Of a DNA stretch of 64,000 nt, positions 27,252-35,745 are shown one piece after another (the stretch's first letter is position 1; each line of letters starts with the position of its first letter). A program made the translations under genes and the position numbers. Source of the DNA: Bradyrhizobium sp. CCGUVB1N3 (GTDB lineage Bacteria > Pseudomonadota > Alphaproteobacteria > Rhizobiales > Xanthobacteraceae); NCBI RefSeq assembly GCF_024199925.1, contig NZ_JANADR010000001.1, positions 558,001-622,000 on the forward strand. The letters run 5' to 3'. Under the pieces are notes generated by a model. That model did no database searches, was not told the DNA's origin, and worked only from the letters and a program-made list of their open reading frames with translations.

Positions 27252-28460
27252 TTAGCTGACTGCTTCCACCAGCGCCATGCCTTCGCCGCGCCAGTGTCCG
27301 GCTCCCACCACCACAATCTGGGTCGGAGCCGACTGCATTTCAATCTCGAGGCCGGTCGAATCGTTCGGCGGGAACAGGGCTCCGCGCGAGAGCGACAGTG
27401 CGGCGAGCGCAATCCCGAGCGGGAACTGCGTCTCCATGGTGTGGCCGAACATGGTACCGGTGGCGCGAACCGGGAAGTCCGCATGGCTCTCGAGGAAGGC
27501 GCGCTCCTCGGCTGTCGCCGGCTCAGCGCCGGTTGCACCCGTAATGATCGCACCATTGCCCTCGCGCCTGGGGAGCTTCGACCACAGCTTCTGAAGCGTC
27601 GCGGTCAATTCGCCCGGCTGCTTGCGCCTGGCGAGATCGGCCACCACGCTCGTCAGCTTCGCGAACGGTTTTGCACCGCGCGCTTCCGCATGGGCCTTCG
27701 ATTCCAGCACAAGGAACGCACCGGCCGAGCCGAGCGCGAAGCCGGCGTGGTCCTTGCGCGCCCAGACGGGGGCGAAATTGTCCTTGAGATTGAAGTCGCC
27801 GAACTCGTAGAGGACCATCAGGTCCTTGCGCTCGCCATTATGCGAGCCGCCGACCAGCGCAATGTCGCTCTCGCCAGAGGCGATCCGCGCCAGTGCGATG
27901 CGCGTGGCATCCGCGCCCGCCACCTCTTCACCCATGAAGGTGCGCGAGGTGCCGCCGAGACCGTGCACGATCGCGATGTTGCCGGCGAGCAGGTTGGAGA
28001 GCTGGGCCAGGAACAGCGTCGGCCGCAGATCGCTCATCAGCCGCTCGTTGAGGAAGCCGGGCGCATTGGCGCCCTTGGCCTCGGCCGTGAGCACGCCGGT
28101 ATCGACGTTGAGATCGCGCTCGCCGCCGCCGGCCGCGACCACCATGTCGATCTTGGACAGAATGTCCTTGTTGCCTTTGATCCCGGCCGAATCGAGCGCC
28201 AGGCCCGCGGCATAGGTGCCGATGCGCTGCCAGGCTTCCATCTGGCGCTGGTCGCCCTTCTTCGGGATCTGGCTGTCGAAACTGACCGGCATCAGGGGAT
28301 GCACGATGAAAGGGGCAAATCCCTTCTCGTCGACGTTGATGCGCCGCTCGCCGAGCGCGGCCCAGTTGGCGTCCAGCCCTTCGCCGAGCGAAGTGGCGAG
28401 CCCAATACCGGTGATCCAGACTTCCGTCTGGCCGGGCTTCGAAGCGGGAGTGTCAGTCAT
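27252..28460 (-). CDS. fabF2: Beta-ketoacyl-ACP synthase homologue lacking the catalytic cysteine (FabF2XL, chain-length-factor-like)
   Basis: 402-residue KAS-family protein whose active site is degenerate. The nucleophile region reads GLGGTSRTFMGEE with no cysteine, and the first histidine motif (AHGT in active enzymes) reads ITGATGAEP. The second histidine is kept in TMFGHTMET. This pattern resembles the chain-length-factor half of type II polyketide KS heterodimers, so it may pair with FabF1 and set the C26-C28 length. It overlaps fabZ by four bases (ATGA). Family membership is clear; the partner role is inferred. Confidence 0.85.
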   Translation of the reverse strand: MTDTPASKPGQTEVWITGIGLATSLGEGLDANWAALGERRINVDEKGFAPFIVHPLMPVSFDSQIPKKGDQRQMEAWQRIGTYAAGLALDSAGIKGNKDILSKIDMVVAAGGGERDLNVDTGVLTAEAKGANAPGFLNERLMSDLRPTLFLAQLSNLLAGNIAIVHGLGGTSRTFMGEEVAGADATRIALARIASGESDIALVGGSHNGERKDLMVLYEFGDFNLKDNFAPVWARKDHAGFALGSAGAFLVLESKAHAEARGAKPFAKLTSVVADLARRKQPGELTATLQKLWSKLPRREGNGAIITGATGAEPATAEERAFLESHADFPVRATGTMFGHTMETQFPLGIALAALSLSRGALFPPNDSTGLEIEMQSAPTQIVVVGAGHWRGEGMALVEAVS

Positions 28461-28927
28461 GGCGAAACGGCCTGTTGCGGAAAGCCGATGCGCTTGGCGA
28501 ACGCGTCCATGTAGCTGCGCATATCCGCATTGGGGAAGGGAATCTGCGTGAAGGTGAGCGTCGAATTCGCGCGCAGCTTGCCGCCGACCCTGATCTTGGC
28601 TTCGGTCATGGCGTAGCCCGAGCCCTCATGGGCGAGGGTCGCCTCGATGCTCATGAGATCGCCGGGGAAGACCGAGCCGCGGACCTTGGCCTCCTTTACG
28701 GCGGCGAGGATCGGCATGCGCTCGAACTTCAACACGCCGAGCTGCAGCCAGCCCGAGGCCTGCGCCATCGATTCGATCAGGAGCACGCCGGGCATCAGGG
28801 GATAGCCCGGAAAGTGTCCCTCGAAGATGGTGCTTTCCTTCGGAACGAGCGCCTCGACGACGATCCGCTTCTCGTCGACGTTGAGGTCGACGATGCGATC
28901 GATCATGTGGAAGTATTCGAGTTGCAT
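28457..28927 (-). CDS. fabZ: 3-hydroxyacyl-ACP dehydratase (FabZXL)
   Basis: 156-residue hot-dog dehydratase with the FabZ active-site string EGHFPGYPLMPGVLLIE; the catalytic histidine is at about residue 38. It removes water from 3-hydroxyacyl-AcpXL during long-chain elongation. It lies between acpXL (10 bp upstream) and fabF2 (4-nt overlap downstream), the conserved gene order of the rhizobial lipid A long-chain cluster. Confidence 0.9.
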   Translation of the reverse strand: MQLEYFHMIDRIVDLNVDEKRIVVEALVPKESTIFEGHFPGYPLMPGVLLIESMAQASGWLQLGVLKFERMPILAAVKEAKVRGSVFPGDLMSIEATLAHEGSGYAMTEAKIRVGGKLRANSTLTFTQIPFPNADMRSYMDAFAKRIGFPQQAVSP

Positions 28928-28937
28928 GGTCGCGCGA

Positions 28938-29225
28938 TCAGGTGCTCGCGCCCTTGGCCGCCACCAGCTCGTCGATGCGCGCGCACAGGTTTTTCAGCAC
29001 GAAATACTGCTCGGTGGTCGCCTTGCCGTCGTTGACCTCCTGGGTCCACTTCTCCAGTGGCAGCTTGATGCCGAACTGCTTGTCGATCGCGAACGCGATG
29101 TCCAGGAAATCGAGGCTGTCGATGCCCAGATCGTCGATGGCGTGGCTATCCGGCGTGATCGTGTCGCGCGGGATGTCGCAGGTTTCAGCGATGATCGTGG
29201 CGACCTGATCGAATGTAGAGGACAT
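28938..29225 (-). CDS. acpXL: Acyl carrier protein AcpXL for very-long-chain fatty acids
   Basis: 95-residue acyl carrier protein. The phosphopantetheine serine is in GIDSLDFLD (Ser about 37). It carries the growing C26-C28 chain for lipid A. It is the first gene of the five-gene operon acpXL-fabZ-fabF2-fabF1-lpxXL; the promoter should lie within the 220 bp upstream. A GTG directly before the ATG could also start translation. Identification rests on length, motif and operon order. Confidence 0.9.
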   Translation of the reverse strand: MSSTFDQVATIIAETCDIPRDTITPDSHAIDDLGIDSLDFLDIAFAIDKQFGIKLPLEKWTQEVNDGKATTEQYFVLKNLCARIDELVAAKGAST

Positions 29226-29447
29226 CACTAAGCCTTTGATATATTGCGGGTATTTGTCAGATGTTCCAGAGAGGCACGGTGGGCGGGCATCGCGCCCCGA
29301 GTGATGCCCTCAAACGCCCTCTGGCCGGGTCGAGTGCCCGTATATCGGACGGCCGGCCTGAGTTCAATGGAGCCGGGCAGGGCCTAAGGACAGGGCTGGG
29401 GATGCCGGTCGGAGCCCGGTGAATCGGGGCAGCTCCGGCCGGACTGC

Positions 29448-29795
29448 CTAGATATGCGGCGTCGTGATCTTCACGCAGTCGCGCCGGCCCATCAGCACGC
29501 AATCCTGGGTCCGCCTGAGGTCGGCAATGCTGACCGCGAGCCAGATCCCGATCGCGGTGAGCGCGATGGTGAAGGCGAGGGCTGCGATATTGGCGAGCAT
29601 GCGGTGGCGGAAGTTGTCCGGCTCGTCGCGGGGCTGCTCGTAACGCGAGAGGTCGAGCGGTTCCGGCGCGGGCTGGGCCTGCAATGGCTGCACGGTCCCG
29701 TTCCCCCGCCGGGGCACGCCCTGGAGCTGGCTGCGCGGCCTGAACTGGAGCACCCGGTGCTCGTCGTCCGAGGTTATGGGCCGCTGGGTTTTCAT
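29448..29795 (-). CDS. Hypothetical small membrane protein
   Basis: 115-residue protein of unknown function. A charged, proline-rich N-terminal half (residues 1-65, with QLQGVPRRGNGTVQP) is followed by one strong membrane segment near residues 68-90 (MLANIAALAFTIALTAIGIW) and a short tail with two cysteines (TQDCVLMGRRDCVKI). I chose the ATG at 29795 because the longer frame up to 30272 is the remnant of a different gene (see 29918-30315). The tail cysteines could form a periplasmic disulfide. No family was recognised. Confidence 0.6.
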   Translation of the reverse strand: MKTQRPITSDDEHRVLQFRPRSQLQGVPRRGNGTVQPLQAQPAPEPLDLSRYEQPRDEPDNFRHRMLANIAALAFTIALTAIGIWLAVSIADLRRTQDCVLMGRRDCVKITTPHI

Positions 29796-29917
29796 GCCAA
29801 GGATCGGTCGCGGATCAGCTTTCAAAGCAGCGAAATTTAGATAGCACACGGCCGCGAGGCGTTGCAGAAAATCTTCGCAAATACAGCGTGCATCTGCGCA
29901 TTCGGAATTATCCTTCG

Positions 29918-30315
29918 CCGGTCGTTTCCAGTGTTTGGTGGAACCTGCCGTAGTCGATGCGCAGCCGTCCATCGTCCTGCGTATCGAGGACGTCGGCATA
30001 GCGGCGGCCGAACCTGATATCGAGATGCTCGCAGGATTTGCGAGCATGCACCGTTTGCGCCGCACCATCCAGCCTGCTCGTCTCGTCCTGTTGATCAGTG
30101 TCGGCTTGCCCTCGTGCGGCGAGATCCCTGGATTTTGGGCGAACAACAGCCGCGCGCTCGGCCGCGAGAAGCGGGCGAAGATTAGCCCGGTCACAGCGAC
30201 ATCGAGAAGATGCCGGTGAATTCGACCGTCGCAATGAGGGGCCGTAATGGCTGTGCGGGTGCATGTCGCCATAGCCCGTGGTCGATAGCGTCTCGATCGA
30301 TCTCTTCACGCCGTA
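29918..30315 (-). pseudogene. Remnant of a KirBac-type inward-rectifier potassium channel
   Basis: Reading the minus strand downwards from 30315, three frames in turn give channel pieces: [20 protein letters not shown] (pore helix and selectivity filter TTGYGD), then [13 protein letters not shown] (start of the second membrane helix), then [20 protein letters not shown] and [10 protein letters not shown] (end of that helix and start of the cytoplasmic domain). A last piece [20 protein letters not shown] looks like the channel's C-terminal end. At least two frameshifts, loss of the N-terminal half and an internal deletion show that it is dead. Confidence 0.75.
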
Positions 30316-30398
30316 GCGGCATTTGCCGTCCCGGCCGTCATGGCATAAATCGTACGGAGTTCAGGACGTTCTTTGCAACCTTTGAGGGGTTTTCGATC

Positions 30399-31022
30399 AT
30401 GACCAACACGCGCGAGCCCAGAGTGCATCCGGTGCCGATCCTGTCGCTGAGGCCGACGCAGATGACGGTCGGCATGCGCGAGGTCAAGGAGAAGCGCAAG
30501 CGCTGGCGTGAGCAGGACAAGGAGAAGCAGGCGGACGCGCTGGGCAAGCACATGATCCCCGTGGTCTACGGGCCGGACCAGCGCTACTACGTCATCGACC
30601 ATCATCATCTGGCCCGCGCACTGCATGACGAGGGCGTCAAGGACGTTCTGGTGACGATCGTTGGCGACCTCAGAATGGTCGAGCGGGAGGCCTTCTGGGG
30701 CGTGATGGACAACAAGCGCTGGGTCTACCCCTACGACACCAAGGGCGAGCGGCGGCATTTCAAGGACCTGCCGAAATCGGTTGCCGATCTCAAGGACGAT
30801 CCGTTCCGCAGCCTCGCCGGCGAACTCCGCCGCATGGGCGGCTTCGCCAAGGACACCACGCCGTTCTCCGAATTCCTGTGGGCCGACTATTTGCGTCGAA
30901 AGCTGTCGCGCAAGGCGGTCGACGCCAATTTCGACAAGGCAATGGAGAAGGCGCTGGCTGCCGCAAAGATCAAGGACGCGATCTATCTGCCCGGTTGGTG
31001 CGGACCGGCATCGGAGGATTAG
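30399..31022 (+). CDS. ParB-like nuclease-domain protein
   Basis: 207-residue protein of the ParBc_2 type. It opens with VHPVPILSLRPTQMTVGMRE, and the stretch YVIDHHHLARAL resembles the ParB GxRR/nuclease-fold core region. No helix-turn-helix DNA-binding domain of partition ParB proteins follows, so chromosome partition is unlikely. I start at ATG 30399; the longer frame from 30210 would run through the channel pseudogene. No operon partner is seen. The biochemical role of this group is not known to me. Confidence 0.75.
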   Translation: MTNTREPRVHPVPILSLRPTQMTVGMREVKEKRKRWREQDKEKQADALGKHMIPVVYGPDQRYYVIDHHHLARALHDEGVKDVLVTIVGDLRMVEREAFWGVMDNKRWVYPYDTKGERRHFKDLPKSVADLKDDPFRSLAGELRRMGGFAKDTTPFSEFLWADYLRRKLSRKAVDANFDKAMEKALAAAKIKDAIYLPGWCGPASED

Positions 31023-31036
31023 GCGCGACGCTCACA

Positions 31037-31192
31037 TCAGTCGCGCTGGAAGATCTTGGCGCCGGGGTAGACGCGCCGGGCGTAAGTCACGACCAACTCG
31101 CGATCCTGGGTTTCCAGAAAAGGAGTTCGGATCTGACACGATCCGACGATCAGGTGCCACAGACCATTGAGCTTCTGAACGAAGACGTTCAT
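31037..31192 (-). CDS. Hypothetical 51-residue protein
   Basis: Short frame with a good ribosome-binding site (GAGGA about nine bases before the ATG at 31192). The product begins MNVFVQKLNGLWHLIVG and ends ARRVYPGAKIFQRD, a compact alpha/beta-looking sequence with no signal peptide. It converges with the ParB-like gene, 14 bp apart. No family was recognised; composition and RBS are the only support. Confidence 0.45.
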   Translation of the reverse strand: MNVFVQKLNGLWHLIVGSCQIRTPFLETQDRELVVTYARRVYPGAKIFQRD

Positions 31193-31609
31193 TTGAGTGT
31201 TCCTCGACGAACCTGCATTCCAACAAGAGCTGCTTGTCACGGCAGTCTTGCGATTCACTATCGTGATCCCGAGCGCAAAATTCCCAACGTGCTTGCGCCC
31301 ACTGTAAAACGACGGTAACTATTGTTGGTCGCGCCTTTCGAGAGTGAAGTTCGCGCCGTTCGTGTGTCGTTTTGGACTAGTCCTGAATATATGAACCTCT
31401 CAACGTCGTTCAATTGTACGACCCTATGCAGAGAGCATAAGAAGGAATGAGCGGGCTATACGAAGGTATTCCGTTGTTTGCCGGAGCGCCCTTGCGGGCC
31501 GGACCTCATCACAGTCTCTTGAGCGAAATCATTTTCCGGCCGCACGAAGAGATCCTGAAACAAAGCCGTCCCATCCTCGGGGGCAGTCGAGCCCACAAAG
31601 GAGGGAGGA
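31193..31609. other. Intergenic region with no recognised feature
   Basis: 417 bp between two small genes, with lower GC than its surroundings from 31310 to 31450. A frame starting at 31447 has no family resemblance and overlaps the better-supported small gene at 31610. Promoters for the flanking genes probably lie here but I cannot place them. Confidence 0.4.
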
Positions 31610-31771
31610 ATGCGTCGTCTGGTCTTCGCCGCCGCCTTGCTCGCGGTCGCCACAGTAGGGTTTCACACTTTCATCTCGGCCTCGCTTGCCGCAGCTCGCG
31701 AGGCCAAGGCAGCGACGTTTGCCGAACGCTTTGCCCCGGCGCTCGAGTTGATGGCGAAGCAAGCGCAGTAG
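31610..31771 (+). CDS. Hypothetical 53-residue secreted or membrane-anchored peptide
   Basis: Starts with a strong ribosome-binding site (GGAGGGAGG directly before the ATG). Residues 1-25 (MRRLVFAAALLAVATVGFHT) form a signal peptide or membrane anchor; the rest is a helical alanine-rich tail ending LELMAKQAQ. No homologue family is recognised. The RBS and the classic n/h-region pattern are the main support. Confidence 0.55.
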   Translation: MRRLVFAAALLAVATVGFHTFISASLAAAREAKAATFAERFAPALELMAKQAQ

Positions 31772-31832
31772 CGCAGCAGCCGCCGCTGCAAGCAACGCAG
31801 CGGTGGTACGCCCGGACGTCAACGCCGGTGGC

Positions 31833-32258
31833 TCACGCTCCCGGCGGCGGGGATGGCGGCATCTTGGGGAAAGTCGGCAGGCCATCGTGCATCAGGTGCC
31901 AAGGCGGTGCTGACGACGTGTAGAGATGCAGGTCAGGCGTCAAGTCTGAATTGCTGTCGAGCGCGCCGAGCTTGATAGTCGCGAACGGCGCATGGGGAGG
32001 CAAGCTCCACAGCGGAGACCCGCACCCCGGACAAAAGGCGCGACCGACATCACCGCCGCTGTCGCCCTTGCAGACGTAAATCCGTGCCTCGCCCTTCGTG
32101 ATTTCGAGGGCGGCCTTTGGCGCAAGCGCGACATAGTTCGGCCCGCCGCCCGAAGCCTTTTGACAGTCGGTGCAGTGGCAGACGCCGACGCCCATCAGCG
32201 GCGCGGAGATTTTGAACCGGATCGCGCCACACGCGCATCCGCCTGTACGGTCCGTCAT
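31833..32258 (-). CDS. GFA-family protein (glutathione-dependent formaldehyde-activating enzyme fold, Zn-binding)
   Basis: 141-residue cysteine-rich Mss4-like fold protein. Metal-binding pairs are visible as GGCACGAIRF near the start, CHCTDCQKASGG near residues 28-39 and FCPGCGSPLW near residue 75, the classic GFA/CENP-V pattern. The ATG at 32258 is used; a GTG two codons upstream is possible. Many members bear the GFA name without proven activity on S-hydroxymethylglutathione, so the function is open. It stands alone. Confidence 0.85.
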   Translation of the reverse strand: MTDRTGGCACGAIRFKISAPLMGVGVCHCTDCQKASGGGPNYVALAPKAALEITKGEARIYVCKGDSGGDVGRAFCPGCGSPLWSLPPHAPFATIKLGALDSNSDLTPDLHLYTSSAPPWHLMHDGLPTFPKMPPSPPPGA

Positions 32259-32437
32259 GATCACCTCATCCTCGCTGTTCGGAAGCCACCGCAGGTCCTG
32301 GCGCGTGTATTGGCGGCGCCCAAGGAAGGCTTAAGCGAGCGCTGCTGCCAACGTGTTGTCAGCATGGCCGGCGGCCCTTGGAAGATGCGGCAGGTTTGCG
32401 TCGCACTGTTGCGATCTCCGCCGGACGTGTGCGGTCT

Positions 32438-32935
32438 TCAGCTCACGTCCTCGCCCCCGCGCGCGTCCGCATCATGCTGCTCCTCCCTGCCGCCGAGCGC
32501 GCGGTGCAGCCAGTGCTCGATGCGGTTACCGACGGTGAGGATCAGGAAAGCCAGGACGAACGCCGTGCCGACGATCGGCCACTCTCCGGCGCCGCAGGCA
32601 ATCCCGAGGCAGGCAGCGAGGAAGGTGCAGGCGGCGCTGGTCAGGCCGCGCACGCGAAACCGGCGGCTCTCATGGACGATGACGCCGGCGCCGAGAAAGC
32701 CGATGCCGGTCAAAATGCCCTGGATCACGCGGCTCGCAGCATCGCTGATCTTGCCGGGCTCGGCGAACTGGACGGCGAGCAACACCACGGTCGCAGTCGA
32801 CAGACCGACGATGCCGAGCGTCTTCAACCCGATCGGTTTGCCATGCAGGTCGCGGTTGAGGCCGATGGCGCAGCCTGCGAGCGTGGCGGTGCCAAGCCGC
32901 AGCACGATCTCCTGCCAGTCGAGCGAGGCGATCAT
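32438..32935 (-). CDS. MgtC/SapB-family inner-membrane protein
   Basis: 165-residue protein with an N-terminal MgtC domain of four or five membrane helices. Motifs include AGCAIGLNRDLHGKPIGLKT, GILTGIGFLGAGVI and GLTSAACTFLAACLG, which are typical of the family. MgtC proteins modulate growth at low Mg2+, mostly through the F-type ATPase in Salmonella. It overlaps the AhpD-like gene by four bases (ATGA), so the two are co-translated. No ACT-like C-terminal domain is present. Confidence 0.85.
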   Translation of the reverse strand: MIASLDWQEIVLRLGTATLAGCAIGLNRDLHGKPIGLKTLGIVGLSTATVVLLAVQFAEPGKISDAASRVIQGILTGIGFLGAGVIVHESRRFRVRGLTSAACTFLAACLGIACGAGEWPIVGTAFVLAFLILTVGNRIEHWLHRALGGREEQHDADARGGEDVS

Positions 32936-33513
32936 TGCTTCGGCAGGCGTCCCATCAGGTAAAACTCGTCGTTCGGCCGCATGCCCGTGAAGTTCGCGAG
33001 CCGGTTCGACAGCGCGAAGAACGCCGATATCGCAGCGATATCCCAGATGTCGTCGTCGCTGAAGCCGTGTGGGGCAAGCGCCGCAAAATCCTCCTCGGAA
33101 ATCCGCTGTGCGTCGGCCGAGACTTTCATCGCGAAATCGAGCATCGCTTTCTGCCGCGGCGTGATATCGGCCTTGCGGTAGTTCACCGCGACCTGGTCGG
33201 CGATCACTGGATTCTTGGCGCGGATGCGCAGGATCGCACCGTGCGCGATCACGCAATACTGGCACTGGTTGGCGGCCGAGGTCGCCACCACGATCATCTC
33301 GCGCTCGGCCTTGGTGAGGCCGGAATCCTTCTCCATCAGCGCGTCGTGATAGGCGAAGAAGGCGCGGAACTCGTCCGGCCGGTAGGCCAGCGTCAGGAAC
33401 ACGTTCGGCACGAAGCCGCTCTTCTCCTGCACGGCGAGGAGGCGCGTGCGGATGTCCTCTGGCAGCGTGTCGAGCGCGGGAGCGGGAAAGCGTTGCGTGG
33501 CGGGCTTTGTCAT
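32932..33513 (-). CDS. Carboxymuconolactone-decarboxylase/AhpD-like peroxidase-related protein
   Basis: 193-residue alkylhydroperoxidase-fold protein. The redox motif CQYCVIAHGAIL (CX2C followed by X3H) near residue 88 is the AhpD signature. It likely works as a thiol-dependent peroxide-reducing enzyme. The ATG at 33513 is chosen at the start of the conserved part (MTKPATQRFPAP). It is the first gene of a two-gene unit with mgtC. Confidence 0.85.
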   Translation of the reverse strand: MTKPATQRFPAPALDTLPEDIRTRLLAVQEKSGFVPNVFLTLAYRPDEFRAFFAYHDALMEKDSGLTKAEREMIVVATSAANQCQYCVIAHGAILRIRAKNPVIADQVAVNYRKADITPRQKAMLDFAMKVSADAQRISEEDFAALAPHGFSDDDIWDIAAISAFFALSNRLANFTGMRPNDEFYLMGRLPKQ

Positions 33514-33597
33514 GGTCGTGGATTCCGGCTTGGGGCCGGCAAACATAGTCGATGCCGGCGGACGCCTCAATGTGCCACATACTCGCTGTCATCGCCC

Positions 33598-33700
33598 CAC
33601 TTGATCGGGCGATCAGTATTCCAGAGACGGCGATGGGATATGGAGAGGCTGCGGCGTACTGGATGCCCCGGTCAAGCCGGGGCATGACAGCGGAATTTGG
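33598..33700. repeat. Dispersed intergenic repeat with strong hairpin
   Basis: The gap between the AhpD-like and HerA-like genes contains TTGATCGGGCGATCAGTATT, the string CCAGAGACGGCGATGG and the hairpin ATGCCCCGG-TCAAG-CCGGGGCAT at 33663-33685 (nine-pair stem). This composite is typical of repeats scattered through Bradyrhizobium genomes. It lies downstream of the HerA-like gene stop and could terminate its transcript. Confidence 0.65.
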
Positions 33701-33718
33701 GGAAGCGGTATCCGCCCC

Positions 33719-35458
33719 TTACCGCAACGGCTTCTTCAACAGCGAGAAGCGATCGGGGTCGAGCCCCATCGCCGGCTGGAGCATCGGGGTCTCGAGGTTG
33801 GAGAGCGTCTTCGCGGGCGGCGCCGAGAACACTGGATCGTTCGGCGTATCGCGTTGCGAGGTCGCGCCGCGCCAGCGCTCCAGCACGGCGCCGACGAAAT
33901 GCATGTCGTGACCGGCGGTGACCGAGGGAACGCTGCTGATGGTCGCCTCGCCGCGCGGCAATTGATGCGGCGGCACCTCCTTGAAGCGCAACCGCGTCGG
34001 CAGTGCCACGCCTTCGCCGAACGCCAGCACCTCACGGGTGCCGAGCGAGGGAACGAAGGAGAGCAGGTTCGCGGCCGCATCCGACACCGCGGCGCGGAGC
34101 AGCGCCTGGTCGCGGTCGTTGGCCAGGCGCATCGTGAACAGCGTGTTGCACTGGGAAATGATGGTGGCGTCGAGCTCGGCCGGACGCTGGGTGATGAGGC
34201 CGAGATAGACGCCGTATTTGCGACCTTCCTTGGCAATGCGTGACACCGCCTTGCGGGTCGGCCCGAAACCGATGTTGCGGTCGGCGGACGCATAGCGATG
34301 CGCCTCTTCGCAGACGAACAGCAGCGGCGAGACGCCGTCGCTCCACAGGCCGAAATCGAAGGCCATGCGGCACAGCACCGATACGACGGAGTCGATCACC
34401 TCGACCGGAAATCCGGCGAGTTGCATCACCGTCATCGGCTTGCCGTTGGCCGGCAGACGGAACAGGTGGCTGATCACCTCCGCCATGGTGTCGCCGCCGA
34501 CATTGGCGTTGTCGAACATGAAGGTATAGCGAGGATCGTTGCGCACCGCCTCGATGCGCGAGATCAGCTTGTGATAGATGATGCGCGAGGAGCGGTTTTC
34601 GAGCTTGCCCATGCGCTCGTCGATCAGCGAGATCAGGTCGACGAGGCGGTAGGGCACCGGCGTGTCGACGGTGAAGCCGACCTGCTTGGGATCGATGCGC
34701 TTGAGGCCGAGGCGGTCGGAGTTCTGGTACTGGGTGTAGACCCCCTTCGCGATCGGAATGACCTCGGCGAGGATGTCGAGCTCTTCGGGCACGCCAGGGC
34801 GGCCCGCAAATAGCACGTCGACGATTTCCTCGAAATTGAACAGCCAGAACGGCAGCTTCAGGTTCCGCGGGTTGAGCACCAGGGAACGGTCGCCGAAACA
34901 GCGGCCATATTCGTTGTGGACGTCGAGCAGGAAGATGCGCAGGTTCGGGCGCGCCTTGAGGATCTCGTTGAGCAGCAGCGATACGCCGGTCGATTTGCCG
35001 ACGCCGGTCGAGCCGAGCACCGCAAAATGCTTGGACAGCATTTCCTCGACGTCGACATAAGCAACGACCGAGCGGTCCTGTTGCAGGAAACCGACATTGA
35101 TCTGGTCCGTGCCGGTCGGCGCGTAGATCGTGCGCAACTCCTGGCTGGTGATCAGGTCGACCGCATCGCCGATGGTCGGGTAGTTGGTGACACCGCGCTG
35201 GAACTTGGCCTTGTCGCTGGCATTGAGGATCTCGCCGAGCAGGTCGACGGAGGCGATGGCAATGTAGTTGTCGGCGCTCGAGAGGTTTTCGCAGGAGACC
35301 TCGGTGATCATGGCCACGATGATCGAGCTGCCGCAGCGGATGCTGACGAAGCGTCCGACGGTGGCGCGCACCTCCGCCATCGGCATCCGGCTTTCCGCCA
35401 AAAGCCCGACCCGGGCAAGCGATCCGCGTACCGAAATCACGCGTCCAAAGGATGTCAC
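33719..35458 (-). CDS. HerA-like ATP-binding protein (DUF87)
   Basis: About 579 residues. An N-terminal HAS-barrel-like segment (FGRVISVRGSLARVG) precedes a RecA-type ATPase core with Walker A GSTGVGKST near residues 149-157, Walker B LLFVCEEAHRYA, the arginine-rich stretch GPTRKAVSRIAKEGRKYGVY and sensor LITQRPAELD. HerA ATPases form hexameric DNA pumps, in archaea with the nuclease NurA; no nuclease gene is beside this one. The start is uncertain: GTG 35458 is chosen because the conserved barrel begins there, while the frame is open to 35701. Confidence 0.8.
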   Translation of the reverse strand: MTSFGRVISVRGSLARVGLLAESRMPMAEVRATVGRFVSIRCGSSIIVAMITEVSCENLSSADNYIAIASVDLLGEILNASDKAKFQRGVTNYPTIGDAVDLITSQELRTIYAPTGTDQINVGFLQQDRSVVAYVDVEEMLSKHFAVLGSTGVGKSTGVSLLLNEILKARPNLRIFLLDVHNEYGRCFGDRSLVLNPRNLKLPFWLFNFEEIVDVLFAGRPGVPEELDILAEVIPIAKGVYTQYQNSDRLGLKRIDPKQVGFTVDTPVPYRLVDLISLIDERMGKLENRSSRIIYHKLISRIEAVRNDPRYTFMFDNANVGGDTMAEVISHLFRLPANGKPMTVMQLAGFPVEVIDSVVSVLCRMAFDFGLWSDGVSPLLFVCEEAHRYASADRNIGFGPTRKAVSRIAKEGRKYGVYLGLITQRPAELDATIISQCNTLFTMRLANDRDQALLRAAVSDAAANLLSFVPSLGTREVLAFGEGVALPTRLRFKEVPPHQLPRGEATISSVPSVTAGHDMHFVGAVLERWRGATSQRDTPNDPVFSAPPAKTLSNLETPMLQPAMGLDPDRFSLLKKPLR

Positions 35459-35745
35459 GATGATGAACCTGGAACAACAAAGGGCCTGTGCGTCACTATG
35501 CGCGCCGTCACTGCACAAACGGTTAAATGCGAAGCGCCGCCGCTTTGTTAAATCCGCGAGAATTCGGTCGGGAGATTTGTACCAAAGTGCATACTTGCCG
35601 CGAAAATCGGTAGGAGAATGCCGTTTTTCTGGGCCAGCCGAGCGGTCGGTGCGTAAGGAAGGATTTACCATTCGGAAAGCCGCCCGGCCTGGTCCGGACA
35701 CGAAAGCGGCGCGGCCCGATGCGGGACGAGGGAGGCTTCTATTTG

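Noticed and set aside
26091..28514. 807-codon open frame on the plus strand
   Set aside because: It runs antisense to fabF1, fabF2 and fabZ, has the Arg/Gly/Ala/His-rich composition of a high-GC shadow frame and shows no family motif.
29448..30272. A single 274-residue protein on the minus strand
   Set aside because: The upper part is a frameshifted fragment of a potassium channel gene; only the lower 115 codons look like a gene of their own.
31447..31923. 158-codon frame on the plus strand
   Set aside because: It has no recognisable domain, and the small gene at 31610, with a strong ribosome-binding site and signal-like N-terminus, lies in another frame of the same DNA.
32438..33685. A single 415-residue protein on the minus strand
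   Set aside because: Its C-terminal part is MgtC in the correct frame, but the upstream part runs through the AhpD-like gene and an intergenic repeat in the wrong frame.
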